This document shows, piece by piece, positions 1 through 12,409 of a stretch of 64,000 nucleotides of DNA. Made by a program: the position numbers and the translations under genes. The notes beneath the pieces were generated by a model, which was not told the DNA's origin, did no database searches, and worked only from the letters and a program-made list of their open reading frames with translations. The stretch spans positions 459,322,072 to 459,386,071 of the forward strand of contig NC_081406.1 in the NCBI RefSeq assembly GCF_030272615.1. Direction: 5' to 3'. Each line of letters begins with the position of its first letter. Positions within the stretch are counted from its first letter, which is position 1. Origin of the DNA: Cryptomeria japonica (taxonomy: Eukaryota; Streptophyta; Pinopsida; Cupressales; Cupressaceae).

Positions 1-1099
1 TATGATGAGTGGTAATGATGGAGATATGTGTGATCATTGTATAAGGATAAGTTCAAATTGTTTTGGCACATTTGTTTATTGTCTAGGGAAGGAGAAAAGT
101 GGATTTCATCTAATGCACAACGTGTGATGAGTTACAAACTCCGATGAAGTGATGATCATAGAGCGGTTGTAATTTTCTTGAAGAATGTGAAGAGATTGTC
201 ATGATTTCTAATGGTCAAGATTGTATTGACTTGTTTGTAATCTCGATGATGAGAATTAGGTTTTGTTGTGTTACCAACCTAATTGATTTGTATTTAAGGT
301 CGATGAAGTTGTTTGTAAAGGTTGTTGGAAAGATTGGTAGAAACCTGTTGAATGTGTAGTTGCCTAACCAGTGAATGGATCTGCACTTTGAGTGAAGGCA
401 GATTGAAGCTTAAAAGGATTTGATCAAGAAAATGTAGTGTTATTCAGACAGATCAAGAAAACCTATTGTTCTCTAACAATTATAGCAGAAGTGAAATCCC
501 TTAGCTGGGTAAGCTCTATCAAGGTGGTACATTAGCTTGGATTCTTAAATCCTCCATCAAGATTACTCCTAACAGGGTATTGTGGCTTTCATCAAGGAAA
601 ATTTGTAAATATCTTAACTAGGTAATTCCTAACCAGAATTAGTTCATAACAGGACTTATTGTAAACCTTTAACAGGATTGGCTCCTAATAGGGCGAACTT
701 CAGAAGAGTTCAAATAGCTATCCTTGTGAGTCTCATCTCACCATAGTTTTTACCTATTTAGGTTTTCCATGTATAAACATTTGTATCAAGTGGTGAATGT
801 TTTTGTGGTTATGATTTTATTTGTTGATTTGATTAACTTCTGATAAGGCATGATAACTAGAAGCATTGAGAAATGAATATGTTGAGTTATGATTAAGCAT
901 TGTTGATGTTTACAAGATTGAAGTTGTCACAACAGTTGAACCGGTTGATATCAAGTATTCTTATGAATATTGAACTTGACTGAGATATGTTTACTTTGTG
1001 TGATTGAATTTAAGTTTGGGAACTTTGTATTAGTTTTTCAATATACTGTTTCACCCCCCCCCCCTCTCAGTATTCTACCAGATACTTATTATTTCATCA
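1..1099 (+). repeat. Ty1/copia LTR, left part outside the window
   Basis: The stretch has the hallmarks of the copia LTRs elsewhere in this window: degenerate 'aatcctcc..aacagggt' units (about 540-700), a 'ggttttccatgtataaa' box near 760-780, and a C-tract followed by CTCTCAG at 1053-1070 near its right end. It ends at TTTCATCA (1092-1099). No primer site follows, so it is probably a solo LTR or a truncated end. The left terminus lies before base 1. There is no coding sequence. Confidence 0.65.
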
Positions 1100-3164
1100 T
1101 ACCATTAGTATGCACAAGTGTTTATATATTCTGATCCATGCAAGTACACAACATTGACTCCACTTGGCTTCACGGGTCTAAGTGTGCCTATATTCCCCAA
1201 TGATGGTTATAGGAGATAGCAAAATGGCCAAACATTATTACCTAGCCTAACCCATCATTTCTAATTAGGATGATTCATCCCTAATTCTCATGATTACACC
1301 TCTGGGTCACCATTGAGGTGATGACCAGTTACCCTTATGCTTATAGTAAATGACTAGTGAAGAGTGTCTGTGCATAGTCAATTAGTCATCCATTATTGCT
1401 ATTATAGTATGAATATTATTGATATTTCATCTTTAGTGCAATAATGCAATATTTTAATGGACATGGTGTTTTATGAAAATTCAATTTAAAGTGATTTAAG
1501 TGATTTTATTTTAGGGGAATTCTAGGAGTTTATTGATCTTGTGAATTTAAATTTGAATTTTTTATTATTTTATATTCCACCATAAACTGAACATATAATG
1601 TTGTTTTGGAATTCATTGAAAAACACTTAGTCTTTTCTCTTGTTTTTGCTCTCAAACCTTGTGAGGAGTGTATGAAAATGCAAAGAGTTTGATTCTTTGT
1701 GGGTAGAATTTTATGGGAATTGGATTGGAAGGATTAAATTTGTGGAGCTTGATATGTTGTTTGAATTTGAGGAGCTTTGTAGAGTGTAGGCCTTCCTCTT
1801 TGCATTTGAAGTTTCATCTCAAGCATGAGGTAGGAGTTCTTATTCTTTGATTGACTTCCCTACTTGAAATTATTTTCCCATCCTTAAGATTTGTTTTTAT
1901 TTGAATTATCACCCTCTTCCTCAAATGAGATTGTTCTTATTCATTGGATTTTAATGTGTGCGTTGTATGATTGAGAAAATGGGTGTTTTTGGGTATTTTG
2001 ATTTCCAATTTTTCATGATTCATCGTAGGGACTTTTTATTTCAATTTTTTGTTTCTTAGAGGTATTTATCAAATGAGTGGGAGCCAAATTTAGCCCAGTT
2101 CTAACCCCGATTGTAAAATTGATGCCCTAGATAGTCTCTTAGAGTCAAACCCCAAGTTCTAACCCAAATTGGTGCATTTGGCATGTAGGTATGCATCTAC
2201 TATGTAGAGTGGTCTAATTGATTAAATATGGTTCCATGGAAACCCAAAATGCAACAATTGAAGCCCAAAGTGGTTGTACTGATCACCAATGTTGTGCCTT
2301 TGATCTGTTTTGGCTAGTAGTCACTATTTGGAATCGTTTAACCTAAGATGATTTTAGCATGAATTTATGATGTGGCAATAATAATAATAGTTGTATGATT
2401 TTAGGGTTGATTTGGATCTATTTCCTTATTTTGAGACCCTACAAGTTCTCCTTGGTTGTGAGACTGAATGCATTGTTATGTATTTTGAGAGATTATTTAT
2501 GATATTGTTATTGTTATGTTGATTGTAATAGGTATCTATGCATTGTTCTTATATGTTATCTAAAGTGGCTTTGACTATCGAGACCATTGCTACATTGAGG
2601 TGTTGTATTTGATACTTGGACCATGCCTCCTTGAGTGCTTCCAACCAATAGTTTATGTTATGAGTAAAAGAAAATGTATACTATGCGCTTAATGGAAACT
2701 TACTATGATTGAAGCCTTAGGTTGCACAAGTGTGTGCATTTGAGTTCTCGTGTTCATAATGAGCCTGATGTGCCTAGGGCTTAGTTCATGGAGACATTTA
2801 CGAGGTGGACCTTATTGTGGGACTTATGATTTAAATAACATGAGATGGTGTATTGTGTAGCATTAGTATGCATACGTTTCCCTTATGTTGAAATTCTTGT
2901 GAGGGCTTGGGATAAGTTGGAGGAATGAGACCGTCCATGGATGGATGATGTTAGCGGGCTCCTTGTCTACACAAGAGGATTACCTAAACTTTGTGTGAGT
3001 TATTGGAGCTACACTTGATACTTCACCATTTATCTCCTTATCATATAGCCCTTTTAGAGATTGAGTAGAGACCCTATTGTGACCTCATGATTGAGTAGTT
3101 GACTTGCTTGAGTGTTTGGGCCGTGTGACTATCTCCATTAGAACAAGGGGTGGACTTGAGGGTA
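1100..3164. other. Non-coding, AT-rich; no gene recognised
   Basis: No ORF of interest and no domain similarity on either strand. The composition, with T/G-rich plus strand text resembling U3/U5 LTR sequence, suggests an old LTR-retrotransposon fragment, but I could not find termini. It is the left half of the DNA into which the solo LTR at 3170 inserted; the right half resumes at 4519. Confidence 0.4.
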
Positions 3165-3169
3165 CCACA
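3165..3169. repeat. Target-site duplication CCACA, left copy
   Basis: CCACA directly precedes the TGTTGG start of the LTR at 3170 and is repeated exactly at 4514-4518 directly after its terminal CAACA. Confidence 0.85.
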
Positions 3170-4513
3170 TGTTGGATATTGTTGAAAAGTTTGCTGGAAC
3201 AATGTTTGGTCATTAATGTCAACATATTCTTCTATGTATTCCAGTGTTGTAGGCAGATTAAATGAGTTGGTTTGGCCAGTGTGTTGCATATGAGTTGTTG
3301 TAGTTTAATGGGTTTTGAGATAGGCATCTCTAGTTGATTCAGTTAAATTTTTTAGTGGTCTACATGATGATTTGATCGAGTTATGAGATCCAGTATTGAG
3401 GTTGGTTTTTTAGTTGTTTGTGGTGTTCAATGTTCTAGATTCTTCTCTACATTTCTCTGGAATTGCAATATATTGGTTTGCATATTTGGGACGTTCATAT
3501 GTGTGCTCAATTTAGATGGTTCGTAATTTGGATATCCACAAGTGAATATTTCAGTTTGTCAATTCGTGTAATGCGTGTTCTTGAGGTTCAATATAATGAT
3601 GATGAATATTATAGTAAGTGGTGATGTTGTAGTTGTTTTTGTGGTAATTCACATTGCTTGTGGATGTTTTTAGATTGTTTTCTATTCATGTTGATGGTCT
3701 GCATTGATCATTTTGAACTTTATTGATCATTTTCTTGATCTGGTGGTGTTGTTTGATTAATGCGATATTCATGATGATTGTAGTGTGTTGCGGATGTTCA
3801 TGGCTTAATTATTTGAGGTGTTGTATGATCTAGGAGTTTATTTGGGTCCAGACTATGTCTTAGTCAACATTGTTTCGGTCTGCATATTATGATGTAGCGT
3901 GCTCTTGTAATTTGTGATGAGTGTTGAGATGACCTTGGAATATAGGTTGATGACTTGTATAAATAAATATAATAGTCATGTAATAAATTTATCTGTGAGT
4001 GTATCTAAAAGTGTGTCATTAGACAAAAGTGCAAGCAAGTGTTTTGATCTTTTGGAAGTGTGAAGAAGTTTGGCAAAGAAGATCAATCAATGTGCTTAAC
4101 TAGAACTATAACCAAGCATGAGAAGATGTGATTTCATCAGTTCATGATCCTTCAAATGTAATCCGAATGTTTTTGTAAGATAGTTAGTATTCCTCATGGT
4201 TGTAGCCCTTCTCAGGTTACGTGGTTTAAGCAATGAGCTATAGGCAGTGTGCCTAAATGCACATGCATTCCCCATTGTAATATTTTATTTACTCCTAATA
4301 GGGTACTATCTCATTGTGGGTAATTTTCCACTGTGGTTTTTCCCTTAACCGAGTTTTCCATGTAAAAAATCTTGGTATTATGTGTGTTATTGATATGGTG
4401 TTGATTTGTACTTTAACTGTTAATTATCAGATCTCAATTTGTGATTAAGTTGAGTAAAGTTTTTGTGCAAACTAATTCACCCCCCCTCTAAGTTTGTTGC
4501 CTTTTTTCCAACA
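3170..4513 (+). mobile_element. Solo Ty1/copia LTR, complete
   Basis: A 1344-base LTR starting TGTTGG and ending CCAACA, flanked by perfect CCACA duplications (3165-3169, 4514-4518). Near the right end are the family hallmarks: a 'gtggtttttccctt...ttttccatg' box (about 4333-4363) and a C-tract with CTCTAAG (4479-4492). There is no internal region, primer site or polypurine tract, so this is what LTR-LTR recombination leaves behind. The plus orientation follows from TG...CA polarity and the C-tract at the right end. Confidence 0.88.
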
Positions 4514-4518
4514 CCACA

Positions 4519-6188
4519 AGGTCAGGTGGAATTGAACAAATCACCATTGGGGACTGGTGGACATATTCACAAGCACCTTGAAGAGCTTATTCACCCTTAT
4601 GGTTACTTGTTCTTCCTCTTTCTACATTGTTGGTTTTTTAAGTAAATGTAATTTGATTTGATCATTGTAATAATTGGAAAACTATGTATTAAGAACATTC
4701 CATATGGAGGATGATGTAATGTAAACATATTGATATGATTTGAGTAGGCTTTAGTGGACCAATGTTGGAGCTAGCTACAACACATGATTATGTATGATTC
4801 TCTTTTTAGTTTTGATTGGTTTAAAGAGTCTAATATATTAATAGTGATAAATAATTACATAATCATTGAGGGAGAAAAGTTGAGTCTAAAAATCTCCCCA
4901 AATAGTCCAACAAAAAAAATCTAATGTACCTAGGACAAAAGCACTCCCATCCATCAGGATTTTTTCCATTATATCACCCCATGATATCTAGCCTAAATAG
5001 TTACAAAACATATACATTCGGACTTGCAGTGAGCCACTTTTAGAAGACAAAATGAAACATGGTGTATATACTATAATAAAAAAAACTTAATTTACTATCA
5101 CAATTTCCTTACCTTTTGTGCATGGAGACACCCTTTGAATATCAATTTATATGAACCTACATCCTAACGATTCTTAGGAGGGAAACCAATCCTTAATGTT
5201 CTACTTGACTTCTTCATAGAGCCCATTGACCTAGCCTATTTGTGCCATGAGAAGGAAGCAACATAAGCAGGAGCTGAGAAATTATCTAAGGACCCCATTT
5301 CTCTAGCTCCCACTATATTCTCCTTGCCTCCATTTCCTTCAAATAATCCTTCACACCCACCATGCCAACTTGTATTGAGGCCCTTAAGACCTCCTTATTA
5401 TTGTTTGCACTCGAAATAAGGAAGGGGCGAAGGGGGGCATGAATTCACTCACCTGTAACCACATACCACATGGAAGACAAACCCCTTCCCTTCAAATGAA
5501 ATGGCCATAAGAATCTAAAAATCCCCACACCACTCCTCTCTGAGGCAGCTATCCACCACCCATTTCACTATATCCTTTTCCTTCAATTCAAAACTCCAAG
5601 CAAAAAACATTGAGGTCATAAATGCATTGCATATATATTTGAAAGAGAAATTAAGGTACTCATCACTAATTAAAATTAGGGTGGTTAACCAACTCAAACA
5701 CCACTTTTCCAAAATCCTAACATTTCAAATAAAGTGATTTTCTTCATAATTTGACACTAGGCCTTGTAGGACAACAAACTTTTTCTAGCATAATTTCCCA
5801 ACCAGGTCACAAATCAAAAATATGATCACCATTTAGGATACCCTTTTTATAATTTTGCAACATATATTTAAATAGATAGGGGTTACTTTGGCGTGAAGGT
5901 ATCCAAAAATTGATTGTCCTATTTCTTCACTAGACCTAATTAAGACATTAAATTGGGTTTTTCGGCCATAATTTTCAATACAGACATGAAATAAAAAATG
6001 TAAACATGGTTTCAAACACCCATTTGGACCTTATAAAACATATCTCAAAACCAAGGTAGGTTACTTTGTACAAAATTCTTTAAAACTTGATTGTTCTACT
6101 TCTTGAATAGAATTAATTAGACAAATATTCATGCGAAGAAAAGAACAATCACCTATAACTTTCACAAATAAAAGAATTAGGAAAATTG
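4519..6188. other. Non-coding; no gene recognised
   Basis: 4519-4640 continues the DNA interrupted by the solo LTR. From about 4870 the character changes, with several minus-strand short ORFs (5515-5712, 5833-6015, 6061-6252) that resemble no family I know and have no conserved motif. They could be debris of an old element. I do not call any of them a gene. Confidence 0.4.
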
Positions 6189-7372
6189 TGTTGGCTTGAT
6201 GATGATAATAGAGCTGTAATAGGTTGATTGATGAATTTATTTGTGTTGTCATTGATGGAAACCATGTTTTCTTAGTTATCTAAGTCTGTTAGACCAACCA
6301 GTATAGCTTAACCGATAGTAGAATCTTTCAGACAACAAAACTACTAAGTTGTCATTAAACCAGTAAACAAGAATAAAGCAATGCTCAAGCAACTAGTATG
6401 GAAGATTGGAGAATAGTTAGATGCTGCATTTTGGAACATATGTTTATGACATTGGCATGGAGTCTTTGATTGGAACCGCATTAGTAGATTGAGAGTATTG
6501 AGCAAGTTATGATCGGAAGAACAGTCACAGGCAGGAAGAATAGAGAACTGGTAAAGAAGAGTTACTTTGATCGGTTACCGGTAGAGTTTATATTATATTT
6601 TTTATTTATGTTTTGTTGGATGATATAAGTAAAGTGTAATGAGCGAAAAAATGAATAAGGTGACTAGATTCAATGAACCTGTGGAATTGTTCCAAGGTTC
6701 TTAGCCGACTTAACAGAGTCTTTATAAGGAGATGAAAGTTGTAAGATTTCATGGATCAAGAGTGTGGTGGAAGAAGGTGTTAGGTTTTGATGTTTAGTTG
6801 ATGATAGAAGTTAAGCAGAAGTGGATCTAATCAGGTATAGAGATGCTAACAATAGATCAGTCAAACTTGTTGTTCCTTAATAGTTGTAGCAAGAAAATCC
6901 TCTCACAAGGTCACTCCTAACATGGTGCGGTAGGATCCTAACATGTCCAAAGGTTAAAATCCTCTAAAAAGATGACACATTAGCTTATTTTTTGTAAATC
7001 CTCTAGCAAGGTAGCTCCTAATAGGGTTGGGTCCTAATAGGCCTTATTGTAATAGCTCTTAACCAGGATAAAGTACTCTTAACTAGGTGTCACCCCTAAC
7101 AGGGTGTTGTATGACCTTAACTGGCCAGATCTCTATTCTATAGATAGTTGATCCTTGAGGGTACTAATTCCCACCATGGTTTTTCCCATTTGGGTTTCCA
7201 TGTGAAAAATCATTGTGTTAGGGTTTGCATGCTTTGTTGGATATTTTATTATGTGGTTATATTTCTTACATGGATATTGATTTTTTTAGATTGGTGAAAC
7301 TTGTTATCAAATTTATTAAGTTTTTTCTTGCACTGATTCACCCCCCCCTCTTAGTGCCTTATAAGTTTATCA
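6189..7372 (+). repeat. 5' LTR of a Ty1/copia-like element
   Basis: Starts TGTTGGCTTGATGATG and ends TTTATCA, directly followed by an initiator-Met primer site. It contains the degenerate 'aatcctct..aggtagctcctaa' units (about 6890-7120), the GTTTTTCCCATTTGGGTTT-type box near 7180-7200 and the C-tract with CTCTTAG at 7339-7354. It is 1184 bases long, similar to the other copia LTRs here. No matching 3' LTR was found in the window, so the element is truncated. Confidence 0.75.
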
Positions 7373-7374
7373 AT

Positions 7375-7386
7375 TGGTATCAGAGC
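7375..7386 (+). other. Primer-binding site (initiator-Met tRNA type)
   Basis: TGGTATCAGAGC is the exact complement of the 3' end of plant initiator tRNA-Met as used by copia elements. It lies two bases after the LTR end and fixes both the LTR boundary and plus-strand orientation. Confidence 0.9.
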
Positions 7387-7434
7387 CTAATTCCCTTAAG
7401 GCTTAACCGCTTGGGAAGGATCTTTAAGGATAAC

Positions 7435-8744
7435 ATGGGTGAAGGTTCAATGAGTTACAGAGAGATTTCAAATAGACTTACAGAATATGAAGAAGCCTAT
7501 AATGAACTAAAGGTCAAGTACAAAGATTCATTAGCTAAGAGAAAAGAGTTGGCTGAGCAATTGTTGGAACTCAATGAAAATAGTTCATCTAAGGAAGCAA
7601 ACATTGATGCCTTGGATAATGAGGTGGAAAACATGAATGATAAAAATTCAAATGTGAGGAGAGAGTTGGAAGCCCTTACCAGAAGGATGAGTCAAGAGTT
7701 GGAAGCCAGGAGAACAGATGAAGACAAAATAAGAGATCAGGAGCATAAGATCATTAAGATGAACCGAGAGATTAGTAACCTGCATGCACATCTTCATGAG
7801 GAAAAAGAAGAAAAAGAGGAGATAGAAGTTGATCTAGACATGGTTATGTGTCTTAAAGAAAGTCTTACAAAGAAGAATGAGGAGCTTACCAAGGAGTTGG
7901 CTGATGCTAATGAGTTACTAGCTAAATTCAACAAGAGCACTGTTATGCTTGATGAGAAGATTCATACACAAAGGAATAATGGAGATACACATGGCTTTAG
8001 ATACACAACCTTTGAACAAAGAGAGTCATCTAGTACCAAGGACAACATGCAAGAAGCCAAATCAACACCAAAGACCAAGAATATCACCGATAAGAGAACC
8101 TACAAACTAGCATGTTTTAACTATCATAAAGTAGGTCATACTGCTAATGTTTGTAGAAGTAGATCCAGTACTTTTGATGGATATAGACCTAATGCATGTC
8201 AAGGTTAAAAGCCTATTACTTTTGATGGATATTGCTTTAGTTGCAACAAGTATGGACATAGATGTGTTGAGTGCAGGTCAAGAGTGATCAATCAGAGATC
8301 TTACATGAATCTGAGGTCTAATGGTGAAAGGTAAAGATATTATAGATCGAAGAAACCCTACTTAATTGGCAGAGACCTTATGTGAACTAGTCTAGTCCTT
8401 ATGAAATGGAGAATGGATGGAATGTGACATGTTCAATTTGTCACAACTATGGTCATATTGCTATGAACTACCAGAGAAGAACTAGTAGAGGCAATGTTGG
8501 ACCCTAGAGAGCATCTGGAATGGCATGTTTCCATTGTCACAAACCAGGACACCTTGCAAAGTTTTGTAAAGATAGAATGAACCAACCGGTTAATCTATTT
8601 ATTGACCAGAAAGGAAAGAAGAAGGTAGATGTGGAAGAAACCATTAGAGAGATGAATAAGATACGAGGGAAGAAAAGTGAGGAGAAACCATCAAAGGACT
8701 TCAATTATTCACCTAGTGTGGAGAATCCCTCAATGGTAAACTAA
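7435..8744 (+). pseudogene. Gag-like protein: coiled coil plus zinc-knuckle series, broken
   Basis: The likely start is the ATG at 7435, 49 bases after the primer site. The frame is also open upstream through the LTR, but that is chance. About 210 residues of Glu/Lys/Leu-rich heptad-like sequence (7450-8000) predict a long coiled coil. Then come four retroviral-type CX2CX4HX4C knuckles: near 8113 (second Cys changed to Tyr), 8248 (CFSCNKYGHRCVEC), 8434 (last Cys changed to Tyr) and 8526 (CFHCHKPGHLAKFC). The frame is cut by TAA at 8206-8208 and later stops. The role is presumably packaging of element RNA. No protease, integrase or reverse transcriptase follows, so the element was non-autonomous or is truncated. 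The family is not identified; one knuckle per Gag is the copia norm, so a series of four is odd. Confidence 0.6.
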
Positions 8745-9130
8745 GCTATGTATGTAGCTTACAGGGAGCAGATTATTAGATCCATTTCCAAACCCCCTAA
8801 ATGGTGTGTGATAAGTAAAATCTGCATACTTTGATGCATTATGTTGTTATGAAGTGATTTTCTGATCAAACTGATATATTTTAATGTGTCATGTGAGCTG
8901 GTAACAAGTTTTAGGGTTGAATGGTGATTAGGGTAAGTTCAATTGGTATTACATTAAATGAAGTTGAATAAAAAGCTATTTTATAGTTTCATTTCTCACC
9001 TTGCATTTTCATGAGCACATTTGGAGAGAAACAAAAACACAAAAGAGAGTTTCATTGTTTCTTTGGTGAACTTGTTAGCGGATTGAGAAGATTTATGGAG
9101 AAGGGAATTGGAGAAAGTGCATTCTTTGCT
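8745..9130. other. No gene recognised; element junction
   Basis: Sequence between the plus-strand zinc-knuckle element and the truncated C-terminal end of the minus-strand copia. The exact junction is not visible, and no terminal repeats or duplication were found. Confidence 0.35.
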
Positions 9131-9174
9131 TCAACCTTTTCTTTCAAGAAATTATACCTTATAGAAATGTGTTT

Positions 9175-10200
9175 CTATTTAGAAGGAAATACTAGATTCT
9201 TTGACATATCAATAGAAGTAGTATTATCATAGTGAATAACAATAGGCTCATCATAACTTACCCTTATATCTTTCAACATTTGTTTCATCCATAAAATCTC
9301 AGTACAATTGGTTGTAGCAGCTACATATTTCGCTTCAGCAGTACATAATGAAGTGCATGATTGTTTCTTACTAAGCCATGAAACCAACTTTTTTTCAAGA
9401 AAGAATGCACCACCAGGAGTGCTCTTCTAGTCATCCACATCTCCTACCCAATTAGAGTCTGTATAGGCACATAGTCTGAAATCATCATTCTTTGGATACG
9501 ATAACCCAAAGTTTTTTGTACCTGCCAAATATCTGAATATCCTCTTAACGACAATATCATGGGTTCCTCTAGGACCTGATTGAAATCTGGAAGCAATAAA
9601 AACAACATTCATTATATAAGGTCTAGTCTGAGCTAAATACAACAATCCACCAATCATTGATTTGTATCTACTTGGATTTAGTTTAGGAGATTCATCATCC
9701 TTTGACAATTTGCAACCAGTTATCGTAGGAGTACTGTCGGGTTTAGAATTCTCAAGTCCAAATTTCTTAAGAAATTCCTTCACATACTTAGTTTGACAAA
9801 TGAAAATACCTTTATCAGTCTGAGTAATCTACAAACCTAAGCAAAAATTCATCTCACCAATCATAGACATTTCAAATTCATTCTTCATATCATCAACAAA
9901 TTTCATACATAGACTTTGTTCACCTCCAAAAAAGATATCATCAACAAAGACTTCAATAATTAATATGTCATGATGATCAATTTTATAACATAGGTTACCG
10001 TCAGCATTACCTTTGCTAAAACTAAGCTTTGAAAGATATCTATCCAATCTAGTATACCATGATCTAGGGGCTTGTTTTAATCCATATAAAGCTTTCTTCA
10101 ACCTGCAAACCATGTCCTTATCTTTTGATAAAGAAAATCCATCGGGTTTCTCAATTTAGACTTCCTCCTCAAGATCTTCATTTATAAATGCACATTTGAC
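9175..10200 (-). pseudogene. Copia reverse transcriptase and RNase H, broken
   Basis: In reading order on the minus strand: the RT motif YGLKQAPRSWY and the catalytic FVDDIFFGG (10113-9829), then RT C-terminal sequence with YKSMIGGLLYLAQTRP and AYTDSNWVGD (9783-9427), then RNase H with TAEAKYVAATTNCTEILW and HYDNTTSIDMSKN (9387-9175). These copy element RNA into DNA and remove the RNA strand. The three parts share one frame, separated by stops. Just upstream in the same reading a stop replaces the Tyr usually found in the 'EEVYIEKPDGF' region near 10155. The RNase H end decays near 9131. Confidence 0.85.
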
Positions 10201-10753
10201 ATCCATCTGATATACTTTTTAGTTCTTGTGTGCAACATAGGCAAGATATAGTCTTACCGCTTCAATTATTGCAACCAAAATATAAGTAATCAACTCCTTC
10301 TTCCTGTAAATAACCTTTTCAAACCAATATATCCTTGTTTCTTACAATTTGACCTTCCTCATTTAATTGGTTCTTGAAAGCCCATTTAGTTTCAATAATA
10401 TTCTTATCTTTAGGTCTGGGAACTAATTCCCGTGTCTTATTCTTTTCTATCTTGACTAATTATTTTTCCATTGCTTTCATCCAATTTTCATCTTTACTTG
10501 CTTCAATAAATAATTCTAGTTCAATTTTATAAATTAAACATACCTCTTCAGCAACTAACCTTCTTCTAGTCATCACACCTTTCCTTTAATCTCCAATGAT
10601 CTGATCTTCATAATTATTTAGTTTCACATACTTGGGAGTCTTTGAATTTTCTTGAATTACTGACTCTTTCTGTTGTTCAACAATCATTGTTGAATTTTTT
10701 GATGTTGTCTGAGTCACTGGTTCAATGCTTTGGATAGATTCTTTCATTATCAA

Positions 10754-11592
10754 TTATGGTCTGATAAATTCATCTTCTGGTCCATAGTCATATGCTTTGA
10801 TCTGATTACTGTCTTCCTCATACACTTTAACATTTATGCTCTCCATTCTCCTATTCAATATTTTTTTATATCTATATGTTTTACTCTTAGTAGAATAACC
10901 AAAAAATATTTCTTCATCTCTTCTAGGATCAAATTTTCCTAATGCGTCATCTCTTCCAATGTAGCATTTACTTCCAAAAATTCTGAAATATCTAACAGTA
11001 GGAGTATGACCAAACCATAATTCATAAGGAGTCTTACCGGTATCACCTTTTATGTGTACTCTATTTAAAGTGTATACCTTAGTATTGATAGCTTCCATCC
11101 AATAGATATCAGGCAATTTAGCTTCAATCATCATTGTCCTTGCAGTATCCAATATGGTTATATTCTTTCTTTCCACTAATCCATTCTATTGAGGAGTTCT
11201 AGGTGCAGAAAGTTGTCTTTTAATTCTGTTCTTTCCAAAAAAGTTGTTAAACTCACTAGATGTCAACTCACCACCTTGATCTAATCTTAAACACTTTATA
11301 TTCAGTCCTGTCTCAGTCTTAATAATAGCTTTGAAGACTTTAAATTTCTCAAGCACTTCTAATTTTTCTTTTAAAAATGCAACCCACATCATTCTAGAAT
11401 AGTCATCATTAAGTAACATAAATATCTATCACCTTGAAAAAATTTAGTCCTTGTCAGTCCACATAGATCAATATGAATAAGATCAAGAATTTCATTTGAT
11501 TTATCATGTATTCTTCTGAAAGAAGTTCTAACTTGCTTACCCATTTGACATTCTCTACATACAGGATTAAGAGGTTTAACAATCTTGGGCAA
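10754..11592 (-). pseudogene. Copia integrase, broken
   Basis: Minus-strand remnants contain CRECQMGKQVRTSF (end of the HHCC zinc-binding region), HIDLCGL, NDDYSRMMWVAFLK, RLDQGGELTS (core Asp), the 'SAPRTPQ' region and VRYFRIFGSKCY. Together these are the copia GAG-pre-integrase and DDE integrase core. The frame changes twice and a stop follows PRTPQ, just before the catalytic Glu region, which resumes in the next piece. The function would have been insertion of element DNA into the host genome. Confidence 0.85.
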
Positions 11593-11738
11593 ATCTATGA
11601 CATCCTATGTTGAACTGATCTTCACAATGCAATCAAAATTTACATGACACATCCTCTTATGCCAAACCAACTTTCATCAATCTAAGAAATCAAACAAGTT
11701 TTCTCACCGGAGTTTAAATGAAGGATTTTTCCTTTGGT

Positions 11739-12305
11739 CTAGGTTCCGGAAGCAATTTCCAATCCAGATCTATTGATGATCTTGCATTTTCCATCCTTGA
11801 ATTGCAAATAAAATCCTCTATCCAGCATCTGACCTACACTTATAAGGCTTTTCTTTAAGCCTTCAACATAGTAAACATTATTAGTATTAGTCTTACCATC
11901 CAATGATATTGTTCCTTTGCCTTTCATCCTACATGCCTTGTTGTCTCCTAATCTGACTAGTTCTCCATCAAATTCTTGCAGTGTTAAAAAATTTCTCTTG
12001 TCACCAGTCATGTGATCTGAGCAGCCACTATCTATAACCCATTCATTATTTTCTTTAATTTTAGTAGCTAAAGCCTTCTTGTCAATATGAGTTGGTTCAA
12101 TGACAAGTTTAGGAGAATCATCCTTGATAACAATAAAGACTGAATCTTTACTGGAGCTTCCATTATTGGTTTCACTTATAGGTTCATCATTGTCATCATC
12201 AGTAATGCCAAAATCATCATAACCAACATAATAACATGATTTATCCTTATTCCTTCTAAGTCTAGGTCTACTCTGATATTCTGGATTAGGCTTATAACTC
12301 CTCAC
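11739..12305 (-). pseudogene. Copia aspartic protease region
   Basis: Contains WVIDSGCSDHMTGD, the copia version of the D-S/T-G aspartic protease active site, followed by the usual VRLGDNKACRMKGKGTI and VYYVEGLKKSLISVGQ segments that lead into the pre-integrase domain. It would have cleaved the Gag-Pol polyprotein. In the same reading direction a zinc knuckle (CFSCNNIVHFSSRC, conserved Gly changed to Val) is found at about 12340-12395. Confidence 0.85.
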
Positions 12306-12409
12306 AAATATTTCATGATTCCTAGCAGTTCTTTAAGGACATCTAGAAGAAAAATGAACAATATTATTGCATGAAAAACATTTAAAAGGGACTTTTCCTT
12401 CATCCTTAC

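Noticed and set aside
5515-6252. Minus-strand ORFs that might be a host gene or LINE fragment
   Set aside because: No recognisable motif, no consistent frame between them and no splice pattern that I could support.
7225-7434. N-terminal 70 residues upstream of the gag-like ATG
   Set aside because: This part of the open frame reads through the LTR end and primer site, so it cannot be part of the element protein made from the LTR transcript. I placed the start at 7435.
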